NCBI RefSeq assembly: GCF_000315625.1
Contig: NW_005434648.1
Coordinates: 351,869-415,868, forward strand
Length of the DNA: 64,000 bases
Direction: 5' to 3'
DNA from: Guillardia theta CCMP2712
Lineage: Eukaryota > Cryptophyceae > Pyrenomonadales > Geminigeraceae
The notes under the pieces: generated by a model
Database searches by the model: none
The model's input: only the letters and a program-made list of their open reading frames with translations
What the model was told of the DNA's origin: nothing
Program-made: the position numbers and the translations under genes
Part shown: positions 1 through 9,564 of the stretch, in pieces
Position numbering within the stretch: position 1 is the stretch's first letter
Layout of the letters: the number at the start of each line of letters is the position of its first letter

Positions 1-1028
1 GTGCACGACCAAGGAAGGGGTAGAATCTTTCCGTGTAATTCCCTCTCTCCATCCCTCGCCCTTCCCCCTCTTCACCTTTCTATCCTCTCCCTAATCATAC
101 CCGCACTCTTCCCTCCCTCCCTCCACCTTTTGCCGCACCTTCAGATTCAGATCACCTACGACAAGAAGCGCATGGTCATAATCGCTCCGTCCTCTTCCTT
201 TCCTGACCTTCTCCTCAGCTCCTCCTCTCCATCTCCCTTTGGGTTGATCGACATTACAACTCAAGCTCCGAGCAGCACCTCGTCAAGTCGTTCCTGCAGG
301 CAAGAAGAGGCATCGGCATCGTCAAAACCTTCCTCACCCCCCTTCTCGTGCTGCTCCTATCTTCATCTTCCCTCTCTGCCTCCTGCTCCCATTCTTCGTC
401 TACTCCTCCTCCTCATCATCATCATCTTTGTTCTTCCTTCTCCTTCTTCTTTCTCCCCCTTCTTGTTCTTCTTCGTCATCATCATCATCATCATCATCAT
501 TCATATCGGCAGCATCAGCCCTCTTGTTTCCATCTCACAACCTTGTGCAGACGCTCGTAGAGCATGAGATTCTCTCACCGACACATCAAGACGTCATCCT
601 TGCTCCTTATCAGCAGGTGAGATGGTGTCCGGTAGCAAGCCGATCTGAGGTACATGGCAGGAGGAGAAGGAGGAGCAGGGGGAGGAGAACCAGGAGGAGG
701 AAGAGCACGAGGAGGATGGGGTGCCGAAGATCGTTGAAGACAAGGGGGCAGAGGAAGATGGAGATGTCGCCCTGTAGTGCTTGAAAGGTGAACTAGAACT
801 TCCGAGGCAGAATGAAATGAAATTCCTTGAGCTTGTGGGCAGTTCAGAGTGTTATATTGCAATGCAAGGCAAATCGTAAGCAAACAAAAGGACTAAGGTC
901 GAATGTAAATTCGCGATGGAAGGAATCTAAACAAGGTATGCTGCAATAAATTACAATGAGGCGGTCAGCTGTCCCGGTCCTTCACTTGTGTTTCTGGTGC
1001 GAGTGTTCCCTCCCCGGGCCCGACAGCT
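1..1028. other. CT-rich low-complexity DNA, no supportable gene
   Basis: The plus strand is strongly pyrimidine-rich (CCTCC, CTTCCTC runs) with an ATC trinucleotide run near 473-503. Long open frames exist only because CT-rich DNA lacks stops; their products are simple-sequence Ser/Pro/Leu/His strings without domains. The part from about 780 to 1028 is of normal composition and may be 3' flank of the minus-strand gene that ends at 1029. Confidence 0.5.
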
Positions 1029-1850
1029 TCAGCCTCTTCTCTCCGTTGGCATGCTGATGAACACTAGCAGGAGCGGCATCAGACGCGGGCCTCTTCCTAA
1101 TCTGAAGGAGCGTGCCGCAGCAGCAGCGGCAGCAGCAGCGGCAGCAGCAGCGGCAGCAGCAGGAGACGTAGAGGAAGACGAATTCATTGAGGACGGGGGA
1201 GATGTCTTTGCCATGTTGACTTTTCTGGCGACCTGCTGCTTGTATGCAAGAGCGATGTGAGGCTGCATGGAGGATGGGGGTCTTGCCATCGCCTTGTTGG
1301 CACTCGTGCTCTTTGCGGCGGCCAGGACAGAGGATGCCTGCTGCTGCACTAGAAGCTGCTGGAGCAAACTTCGCTGCTCCGCTAGGGCTTGTTGAAACAA
1401 GATCTGCTCGTTGAGTACGGGATTCTGCTGAAGAACAACTTGAGGCTGCATCTTGATATTCTCAGCAAGAGCTTGCCGCATCATCAAGACCTCCTTCAAG
1501 TTCACCCCCTGCAACCCAGCCATGCTCGCCGCTATCAAGGAAGCATTCTCGGCATTGTATAGCTGCTGCGCAGCACTCATTGGTGAAGTTGCGTTCATTT
1601 TTTGGAGGTTCAAGGCGCTGGCGTTTCCAGTGGCAGCATTCAAGAGCAAGAGGTTGCTGTTGGTCTGAGCAGGCAGAGAGCTGAGGTACTGCGCAAGGTT
1701 GATGTGTGCAGGATCAACCTGCACCGTTGGTGCCATAGGGCTCAACGACACTAGCAGGTTAGCAGGAAGAGAATGTGCAAGAGCAGGCCTCTGCTCCTCG
1801 ACTTTGAAGTTTGACCGAAGCAAAGGCGTTTGGTTCCATGGGACTGACAT
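1029..1850 (-). CDS. Gln/Ala/Leu-rich low-complexity protein
   Basis: About 273 aa from the ATG at 1850 (the frame is open a few codons further up but without an ATG). I recognise no family. The middle (roughly residues 60-190) is rich in Gln, Asn, Leu and Ala with glutamine clusters such as LLQQLLVQQQ, then comes a basic stretch and a run of about 16 alanines (encoded by GCTGC-type triplets at 1118-1163), ending in RSFRLGRGPRLM. Such composition is common in transcription co-factors and RNA-binding proteins, but that is only a composition argument. No membrane segment or signal peptide is evident. The poly-Ala tract is a triplet repeat and probably length-variable. An intron near the 3' end cannot be excluded. 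Confidence 0.5.
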   Translation of the reverse strand: MSVPWNQTPLLRSNFKVEEQRPALAHSLPANLLVSLSPMAPTVQVDPAHINLAQYLSSLPAQTNSNLLLLNAATGNASALNLQKMNATSPMSAAQQLYNAENASLIAASMAGLQGVNLKEVLMMRQALAENIKMQPQVVLQQNPVLNEQILFQQALAEQRSLLQQLLVQQQASSVLAAAKSTSANKAMARPPSSMQPHIALAYKQQVARKVNMAKTSPPSSMNSSSSTSPAAAAAAAAAAAAAAAARSFRLGRGPRLMPLLLVFISMPTERRG

Positions 1851-2767
1851 TGTGCGTAATAACCTAACTACAAACAAGGTCAGAAACTGTTTAAGTTCGC
1901 CAAAAGCAAGAGAATAGGAATTAGCAAGATTGAAAATGATAATGGCAAGATTGTAAATGATTTAGTTTCTCTCTCTTTCCCCAGCATTCCACTCCACATC
2001 CCTCCCTCCCCTCTTTCCCCTTCCTCTCTCGCTTGTTCCCCTTGTTCCTCCTTCCCTCGTTTCTTCCCTCCTCTCCTCAATATCCCCAATTCACATTCCC
2101 CAGTTTTTCTTGCAAACCGTGTCTTATTTCTGGCTGCGGCCCTACCCTCAACCTTGCAATTATATATAGTGAGATACTAAGTAAATACCCCAAAGTCCTT
2201 CAACATCCCCTCAACCTCCAGCTCCTCGGCCGTACTCCCCGGCCCCTCTGGCCAGGCAAACACAGAACGTTTCAGAAAGAACCCACCCTAGTATGTCACC
2301 CCTGCGAAGCTCTGATGGTGGGGTACACGGCAATAACCCTGGGTGAGGCAGATGCGGTCACGCAATTTTTTTTTACAGATATACAGGGGAAGCAGCGACG
2401 CTCTAATTGTTGTCGCTGCCTCTCGTGCTGCCCCCGCTCTCGAGCTATGAAGATCCTCTGAGGCAAGTACGAATCTGTTTTACATTCAGTTTGTTCCTGG
2501 CACATGGCTGTTTCGTGATGTCTCCTCAGTCTCGTGTATCCGCATTGCAAGCATTTCACGCCCGGCCGGGCCGCCGCGCCGCAATCAGTGCCAGTGGCGC
2601 CGCCGGTGACCGGCGGGCCGGATCATCAGTGGGTCGCCGGGGTCTCCGAGGCTCTCTCAGCATGGTCAACTGATCTCGTACTGATTTTTATTACATATGT
2701 TATTATTTAGAGATGTTACTTTCACTTTCAGCAAGGCTGTATATCATAGTACAGTAGTATCGGCGAG
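1851..2767. other. intergenic, no gene seen
   Basis: Upstream of the Q/A-rich gene the DNA is CT-rich (1975-2110). It then becomes mixed sequence without a coherent protein, and carries a CCGG-rich island near 2560-2655. No RNA gene recognised. Confidence 0.5.
2560..2655. repeat. GC-rich intergenic island
   Basis: A block made almost only of C and G with repeated GCCGG, CCGGC and GGCCG words, abruptly bounded by AT-balanced DNA. Similar islands lie at 4345-4480, 5815-5885, 18598-18745, 31437-31545 and 53015-53105. Confidence 0.5.
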
Positions 2768-4012
2768 TCAGCAGCTTATTGTTCGTTGGGACCATTCTCT
2801 GGCAGAAAAGTCGAGTCAGCGTCAATGGTCACCCGGTTGGACAGGCACTGCCGCAGGCAGGCAGGCAGGCAGGCAGGCACAAGGAGAAGAGATGAGTAGG
2901 CCCATCAGAAATTGAAATGAAGAGGAAAGGTGAAGATAAGGTGACTGACCTCAGGATTAGTCGCTTCAGCATCCGATTTGACTCCTTGAGATGCAACAAA
3001 CGCACAACGTCGTTTCGTTGCATCTGATGCTGATTCCAAGCTTCAAAAACTTGTCCTTTCAAACGATTGACTTCAAGCGATATGACGTTCCATCCGTACA
3101 GAAGACGTCGAATATCTGATTTCTTGATACTCGCAGCCAGCTCCTTGGATTGAATAGTTTTGAAGCATTTCATTTGCCACGCCAGGAGAACTGATTCGTA
3201 TGTCCGTGAAGCCTTCCACTGCCTGACTCTCTCCACTAAGTTTCTTGCTCTCCTTCTCTTCCAGGTTGCGAGAGCTCGATGATTGGCCCAACTTTGAATA
3301 GAAGATTGCATGAACCTGCGTCTCCTTTCCGATTTGAGCTTGTTGGTGATGCAAGTGAAGGTGAAAGATCGCATCGACAAAGACAGCCATCGCCAGAAAC
3401 AGTTCTTAACGAACATATGTTCATGAACCGATCGGATATCCTTTGCTCTTTCAACGGAGACAAGAAGGAAGCGGAAGGTCTTTTGCTTCATCTTGCGGTG
3501 GACCCGATTGTAGAGTCCCAGACTTTTCTTCTGTCTTAACGCACGGATTTGAGTCAATCGAAACCACATGTTGATTGATTGCATACAGACGAAGGTTTGA
3601 TATTGACCACGAGCATAGTTGATCATGCACCATGCCTTGATAATGTCTTTGCAAACTTTACGATTGTGTTGATTGAGTCTAATTCGTAGCGTACTGAATA
3701 ATTTGACATCCAAGCGAACTTGTGTTCGCCAGATCGTGAAAACAAGTTTGATGAGAGCAAATGAATTAGCCCTCGATAGAAATTTCTCAAATCCCTCCAG
3801 CATGCTTTCAATTTTCCCTATGCTCCATTCGTATCCTACAGCAAATTCAGCAAGTCGCTGTTCTCTACTGCGGAGCCAATCAAGTCGACCAAGTATGCTT
3901 TCAACATCTTCTGTGCCTGAGAGCAAACCTTCGTCTCTGATCTGAACATCTTCTTCATTCTCATCACCGCTAGGAATATCCCGTCCTAATGAGTCATCAA
4001 GCGTATGATTAG
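2768..4012 (-). CDS. Sfi1-like tryptophan-repeat helical protein (5' end unresolved)
   Basis: The main exon runs from 4012 (acceptor TTTTTGCAG) to 2950 and joins a short last exon 2768-2798 through an intron with a good acceptor (TTTTCTGCCAG). The protein is wholly alpha-helical in appearance, basic, and carries tryptophans spaced roughly every 30 residues in motifs such as VFTIWRTQV, IIKAWCMIN, INMWFRL, CFWRWLSL, IQSWANH, LLAWQMK, LYGWNV and FEAWNQH. This is the look of Sfi1/centrin-binding repeat proteins, which form long helices at centrosomes, basal bodies or centrin fibres. I infer that family; no domain boundary is sharp. The N-terminal acidic part (residues ENEEDVQIRDEG) starts the exon. 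At least one upstream exon is missing: an ATG at 4249 opens a 78-codon frame that could supply it, but no splice fits cleanly. Confidence 0.55.
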
Positions 4013-4344
4013 CTGCAAAAACTCGTCTTGCTCAGCATCTTCCTGCAATAACCATCGCTGAACGCTTTCAGAGGCCAGTAGCCCAAGGTGCTGCTCTAGC
4101 CTACTTGTCTTCCTCACGTCTGCTCTCCCTCCCACTCGGTCTCCTCCTCGTCTGCTGGATGAGGCACCTGGCAGCGGACGATCCAGCGGTATCACCTTGA
4201 GCTCCCTCCCTCCCTTCCTCCACCGGATCGTTCGTATGCCCTCTGCCATGATCGAATGCAGGTCACCGTTCAAGTTTGACACCTGGGCCCGCCTCATCAG
4301 CACTTGAAATCTACCGCACCGTACTGGCACCGTCTGTCACTACT

Positions 4345-4480
4345 GTGAAGCCAATGTGACGGGCCCCGGGCCGTGCCAGACAGTGACTGCCAGCCTGAGT
4401 GCCAGGCTGGGTCGGAACGCCGGGCGGATAAACAAGGTCTGGCCGTGAGGCTGCCGTACAGCAGTGCCGCCGGGGTCCGA
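4345..4480. repeat. GC-rich intergenic island
   Basis: CCGG/GGGCCC-rich block containing a short inverted repeat (GCCAGCCTGAG TGCCAGGCTGG type) between the W-repeat gene and PGR5. Same class as the island at 2560. Confidence 0.4.
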
Positions 4481-4600
4481 CTGACAGTAACGTCCAGACA
4501 CTGCTTCGACTGAAGTGGAAGAGATAGAAAAGCAATGCTGAACCGGGCCTATTTGCAATACAGCTCTTACAACGAAGTACCGTATCACGCTATCCAATCA

Positions 4601-4661
4601 AATGGCCTAACTTCATCGAATGTTTCGAATGTTGATCAACATTCGATGAAGTTAGGCCATT
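4601..4661. repeat. perfect 24-bp inverted repeat (hairpin)
   Basis: The 24 bases at 4601-4624 (starts AATGGCCTAACTTCATCG) recur as exact reverse complement at 4638-4661, separated by 13 bases. With one mismatch the arms extend to about 30 bp. It lies 150 bp beyond the PGR5 stop codon, outside any gene model. It could be a small palindromic mobile element or a transcript-end hairpin. Confidence 0.85.
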
Positions 4662-4813
4662 CGATTGCTTGACCCTGTCAACACAGAAATTTCGGATTTT
4701 ACTTGCTTTAGGAAGGAGATAAATTTACATCAAAGGAGTGCATTCCCACTGAGGATACGAGGGAAGATGCAGATCCCCGTACAAGGTATGAACAAGCAGA
4801 TGTTATGGGATGA

Positions 4814-5486
4814 TTACGAGAGAAATCCAAGGGTATTTCCGTTGTTCTTGGCCAACTTGATCAATCCCTGTGCCAACATACATCAGAAATCTCATCAAGC
4901 ACGTCTCTTTCAATCACCTGTCTGATCTCTCTGGTGGTTCCAGTGTAAGAACAGAACTCAGTGATGACCTGATGAGCACCCATAAGATCCGCCGCACGGC
5001 AGCGATAACAAAGACAATGTGTAATCTCAGATTAAGGCAAGAGATGAATATTTCAACAGGAAAGGTGTTTGTACCTGTGAGTGAAGGGTGATCGCCTGAA
5101 AATGTTGTCATTGAGTCTGCAGTTATATATCAACAATGAGTTACCTTGCCACGGATTTGATTGAATTGCTTCTCCCCGACAACTGCACGGGTTGCAACCA
5201 CAAGAGGGGTGAAAGGACCGAACGCGGACTGCTTGCCCATCTTCGCTGGTTTGGCTGCTTTCTTTTCAGGTTTGGGAGGAGCCTCGGTCTCAGTGCTCAT
5301 GCGCACACTGCAGTGAGATGCCTGTCCTTCACTTCAGTATTGGCACCCTGGAATAGTGGGGAAATCTACCTTCCTGCCCTGTACAACACCAGATGCCAAA
5401 GGAGAAAACCCGAAGGAGTAGACAGATGGCAGGACAGCAGCCAAGGCAAGAACGAACAACAAGGCGGTATGGAACGAAGTCTTCAT
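4814..5486 (-). CDS. PGR5: PGR5-like protein, plastid targeted, five exons
   Basis: Exons 5347-5486, 5145-5307, 5075-5095, 4918-4968 and 4814-4867, all in phase, give 142 aa. PGR5 works at the thylakoid in cyclic electron flow around photosystem I. Residues 1-24 form a signal peptide (MKTSFHTALLFVLALAAV) ending SVYS, followed by FGFSP, the Phe-led plastid tag of red secondary plastids. The mature part from about residue 73 matches plant PGR5 closely: GPFTPLVVATRAVVGEKQFN, then IRGKAITLHSQ, VITEFC, REIRQGLIKLAKNNG and the C-terminal LGFLS. Exon 3 is only 21 nt and encodes AITLHSQ, the most conserved stretch of the family, so it is not optional. One intron is only 39 nt. I am confident of family and model. 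Confidence 0.92.
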
Positions 5487-5599
5487 CACTGAACAGTTGT
5501 CTGTGACCGTGTGTTTCTTTGTAGCTGCTCGAAGTCCTGCGCCGCTCGGAGGTTGCAAGGGATGGTCGAGCTTTATATCACCAGGTTTTGGTTCAACAA

Positions 5600-6060
5600 A
5601 ACTAAAAAGTGCACCCACCCCTCACTCAACTCAAGTACCTACAAGTACCCCTATAATTTACCTTAATTGGGAGGGTGATGGAAGTGGAGGAGGTGGGTTG
5701 AAAGGAGTAGGGGTGATTTACAGCAGGACAGCAGAGTTTCAGTTTACAGTTCACGCTGGAGATAACTAAACTTTCGTGGTATTCTAGAACCAGCAGACAA
5801 GGCAGTCGGATCGGAGGCCCGAGCTCGGGGCCCGGACTCGGGGCCCGGACTCGGTCCGGGCCCCGCCGGGCTGAGCCGTCCGAGAGTCTGGCACTGAGCA
5901 ACCCCCGCCACCATCAACTATTCAGGGTACCTGGTGGGGTGGGGTGACACCGACGTTGGAATGATGAGGGGGTACTCTGTAGTAAGGGGTTCGTATAATT
6001 GAGGGTAGGGGTGGAGGTTGAGGAGGGTGGGGGGAGTTGATGATAAGAGTCTTCGTGCAC
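5600..6060. promoter_or_regulatory. AGGGGTRG-rich block upstream of PGR5
   Basis: About ten copies, in both orientations, of GGGGT(A/G)G or its complement (CACCCCTC, GTACCCCTATAAT, TAGGGGTGA, TGGGGTGGGGTG, GGGTAGGGGTGG) are packed here, interleaved with TATAA-like words. The block lies just upstream of the PGR5 start (minus strand). A GC-rich island (5815-5885) sits inside it. Its regulatory role is inference from position and from similar blocks before other genes. Confidence 0.45.
5815..5885. repeat. GC-rich intergenic island with GGGCCCGGACTC repeats
   Basis: Contains tandem CTCGGGGCCCGGA units (about 13 bp, twice and a half) followed by GGGCCCCGCCGGGC. Same class as the island at 2560. 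Confidence 0.5.
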
Positions 6061-6254
6061 GTGCCCGGGACAGAACGCACGAGGAATGGTGAGCTTGGAG
6101 AGGAGGAGGAAGAGGCAGAGGAAGAGCAGGGGGTGGGGGGTGAAGGAAACAAGTGATGGTGGAGACTTAAGGAGCGAGATTTGAAGCGCTTCTTGTGCTT
6201 GAAGTTGAGCCCCCTGCTGCTTATCATGTTGACGTAATGCGTGGATGATCATTC

Positions 6255-6533
6255 TCAAAAGCATAGTTCACTTGAGCCGAGGCTGTGAAACCAACATTCA
6301 TCACCAATCATCGTTGACACGCAGCCTTTTGTTTCTTTCACAACAATGTTTTGATGGCATTCATTGATGTTTCTTTCTTTTCCAGGAAATGCTTGTGGCA
6401 TGAGACAAGTACCCAGGATCTCCCCCGTTGCGCCGTGAACGTCCAGGTGAGAATGCGAGGCGGCATTGAGCATGTCTGTTGCAAACATGTGCGATGAAGA
6501 TACAACTTTCACGACGGTCAAATGAAAATTCAT
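6255..6533 (-). CDS. hypothetical 92-aa ORF
   Basis: An ATG-started frame (MNFHLTVVKVVSSSHM...) with normal amino-acid composition, including several Cys and His, but no motif I recognise. No introns are needed. It lies alone between PGR5's upstream block and the membrane-protein gene. It may be chance; the composition is merely not low-complexity like the other open frames nearby. Confidence 0.2.
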   Translation of the reverse strand: MNFHLTVVKVVSSSHMFATDMLNAASHSHLDVHGATGEILGTCLMPQAFPGKERNINECHQNIVVKETKGCVSTMIGDECWFHSLGSSELCF

Positions 6534-6846
6534 GATTAATCAAATTTTTTTAATCTCATCAGTTTGTATTCCCTGAGCACATTTTGTTTTTACTTCATCC
6601 CATTGGCTGTTCGCCCTGTCATGAAAGCCTGACAATTGTGCAGGTTTGCAGAGATGGAGGGTAACTTATATTCTCATTGCCAAGTGCAATGTTTGAGCTG
6701 GCACGTTGGTGCGTCTGCTGTTCGTAGCAGCACAGCTTGAAACGAGCCCCTGCGGACCCCCTGGACTTTGCGAGTCAAACGAGGATTCTTGTACTTCTTT
6801 ACAAAGAGAGAGGAAGGAACGAAAAAAATAAAATTACAGTCGCGCA

Positions 6847-9324
6847 TCAGCCCCAGAGCCAACCCCACCCATCCCCCGAGGTCTTCTTGTGATCGTATCT
6901 TGGTATGTACATCGTCTTCCCGCCCACAAACTTCTGCAAAGTAAAACATCAACGAGGGATTCCTGTGGTTAAAACAAACAGCGTACCTTGTCCAACGAGG
7001 GAGAGTTGATCTTCTTTCTCTTACTCTCCAGCCTCTCTGCTGCCCGCTCCTTCTTGCTGTTCGCCTTCAGCAACGCCTGCGATTACAACGTCATACAAAT
7101 CGCTCGCACAGCGAAGCTCCACCTTCGTGACATGAGCAAGTGGGTCCCCGTCATGGGCTGTCGAGCTAGGGCCTGTCCGCATGAAACTGCCGTCTTTCTT
7201 TGATTTCTTTGATGTGGAATCGCCTCCATGCTGCACACTCCTGGATAATGAGGAAAGCTTCGACTTGGTTGACTTCTCCCCCTTGTCTTCTTGGGCAGCA
7301 CTCTCGAACGCCTTGGCAAGCCATCGTTCAACTTCTTTGGGAGGATGGAGGAAAAGTTTATCTTCCGAGGTAGACACTGCTTGATCCTTGTGACGAGGAG
7401 CACTTGAACTGGATCTACCATGATACAACAGTGACTTCCCTTTTTCCCCAATCTTGAGACGCGATGAAGTCTCTTCGCGCTCCTCAGCCTTACTCGAATT
7501 GGTCGCATCCGTTGCAGCCTCCGAAGCATTCTGCCTGGCTGTCTGATCCTCGCTTGTAGGTGGCTCCTTCGAATCCTTCACCAGCCGGACTAACTCTTTG
7601 AGCTCCTTCTCCATCTTGTCAACCCTGCCCTCTAAATCTGAAACCACAGGCGACGCATGAACCTCAGCAGGTCCATTTTCCTCCTCCCTTGTTGCATTGG
7701 AGACGTTGTAACCGACCTCCCCAGAAATCTCTGTAAAGTTGGTCATGCCGGTCTCGACCACAGCAGAGTGTTCAGACGGGGGGCCCTCCCTGGGGCTCCA
7801 GGCATCTCGATTCCTCCATACATGTTTGTATGCTCCTGGTCGGTGCAGTTCATGCCTCCTGTAGTCTGATTCTTCCGAGTACCAATTTCCAGACGCGATT
7901 TTCTCAACTTCGTGCTTCAAGATCTGATACTTGTCAAGAACTTCCCGATACCACTTCCGCCAGACGAAGATGTTGTCAGTTTCAGGCGCTGGAATTCCGT
8001 ACTTGGCAATCTGGTGAGCTTTCATCACAATGAATGGATTGAATTGAGGATCATGGACAAATGCATCAAGAGCATCTCGGAATTCTTCCATTTCACGGTG
8101 CTTCTTGTGAAAAACTTCTGTTGCCGTTGGAAAGTCGTCAGGGTCCATAATGTCAGGCCGTGTGGACTCCGACACATCCGGGGGATGCTTCATGAGTTCC
8201 TTCCATTCATCGCGTAGCTCTTTCTGCCCCTCTTCAATCTTCTCCTCTGCCTTCCGTATGGCATCCATCCTATCCTTCTCCGTCACGAGTGGATGATCGC
8301 TTGGAATATCCCATTGATAGTGCAATGGTGAAGGATCACCATTCCCATCTAATGGTACTCCCCATTCATCCTTGACCTGATTGTCATCGTGTCCACCATC
8401 ATCATTTGCCCCTTCTTCTCCAAGCTCACCATTCCCTTCTTGCGATATTTCAGGAGTGTCAGCAGAAATTTCTCCCTCTCCCTTGGCTTCATTCCCTTGC
8501 CCTTCCTCTCCCTGATCCTCAGTTTCATCTCCAGAAGCTCTCGCTACTTCTGGGTTTGCTTCATCCTCTTTGGCAGCATCTTGAGCTGGCTCTTCATTCA
8601 ATGACTGACGAAAGAAGCCCCCATCGGCTCTTCTGGAACGGAACATTGTCCGGGGTTCACGAAAACGACCCTGAGAGTGATCGCCTTGCCACCTTGAAGT
8701 CATTCCATAACCACCAAAAGTATGCTCGGGCATCATGTGCACGTATCCTTGTCTTGCCTGCTGATTTGCTGGCATTGGGACTCTACGAAGGTTCTCGAAT
8801 GGGTTTCCTTGCGGCAAACCACGTGATGGATATACCGGCCTTGGACTTTCTCTCAACTGGGCTACTGGAGCATTAGCTAATCGACCTTCTCGGCGGTTTT
8901 CTGCATAATATCGGTCCTTAAAGGTGCTGTAGTCAGCACCTCCTCCACGCAGCGCTTGGAATTTCTTAGCGATCCTCGCTTGGTTTCCAGTTAACTTCTG
9001 GTTGTTCGGTCCCCTTACAGTCTCTGAGTTTGTCTGGTGAACTGTATGTCTTGCATGCCAATCTTCTTCTCTCTGCTTCGCAAAGTATGAGATCCCCGGA
9101 TAGTGATCGGGCCTCTTCTCCCGCGTCGCTCCCCTGCCCCCCCACAAGCTTTGCAATGCTTCACTCTGCGCTGCCTTTTGGTTGGGGATAAAGACGCAGA
9201 GGCATGCAAGGGCAGCAGCAGCGAGCATGGCTCCCCTAATTCGCCATGTTCTGGCGCCTCTTTCCCCTCCTCCATCGCAAGTCCGGCGCCAGGTGACAGC
9301 CATCGCATCATTCTGCGCCACCAT
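6847..9324 (-). CDS. large type II membrane/secretory-pathway protein, unknown function
   Basis: Exons 7123-9324, 6987-7076 and 6847-6933 join in phase 0 to 792 aa. The ATG at 9324 is followed by a short basic cytosolic stretch and one hydrophobic helix at about residues 33-49 (MLAAAALACLCVFIPN), so the rest should lie in the lumen or outside, consistent with N-glycosylation sites NFT, NVS and NAT near residue 530-550. Residues 250-320 are strongly acidic (Glu/Gly/Asp). Around 350-480 is a predicted helical region with conserved-looking WRKWYREVLDKYQ and FNPFIVMKAHQIAKYG. The last two small exons encode a basic segment (ERLESKRKKIN) and the C-terminus DHKKTSGDGWGWLWG. I recognise no family. 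The two 3' introns are 46 and 53 nt, typical for this window. Confidence 0.75.
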
Positions 9325-9564
9325 GCCGCCGGAAATAGTCCCAGAAATGTTTTACTCAATCATTCCATCCATTAGAGTGGGTCAGGGCGGGGAAGAGGTC
9401 TGCAACAGTTAAAAATCAGTGCGAGAACACGGTCCTTTACTCAAAGTTAAGTTAAAAATCAGTACGAGGACAATCGCAACCCCCCGGCGGCCAGTTTGTC
9501 AGACAAGGGCGCCCGGCCTGCTCACTGATGATGATGATGTGATTTGGACGAGTGATCAATAATC

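Noticed and set aside
1-784. Long open frames on the plus strand
   Set aside because: They arise from CT-rich low-complexity DNA and encode only Ser/Pro/Leu/His/Arg strings without domains or proper starts.
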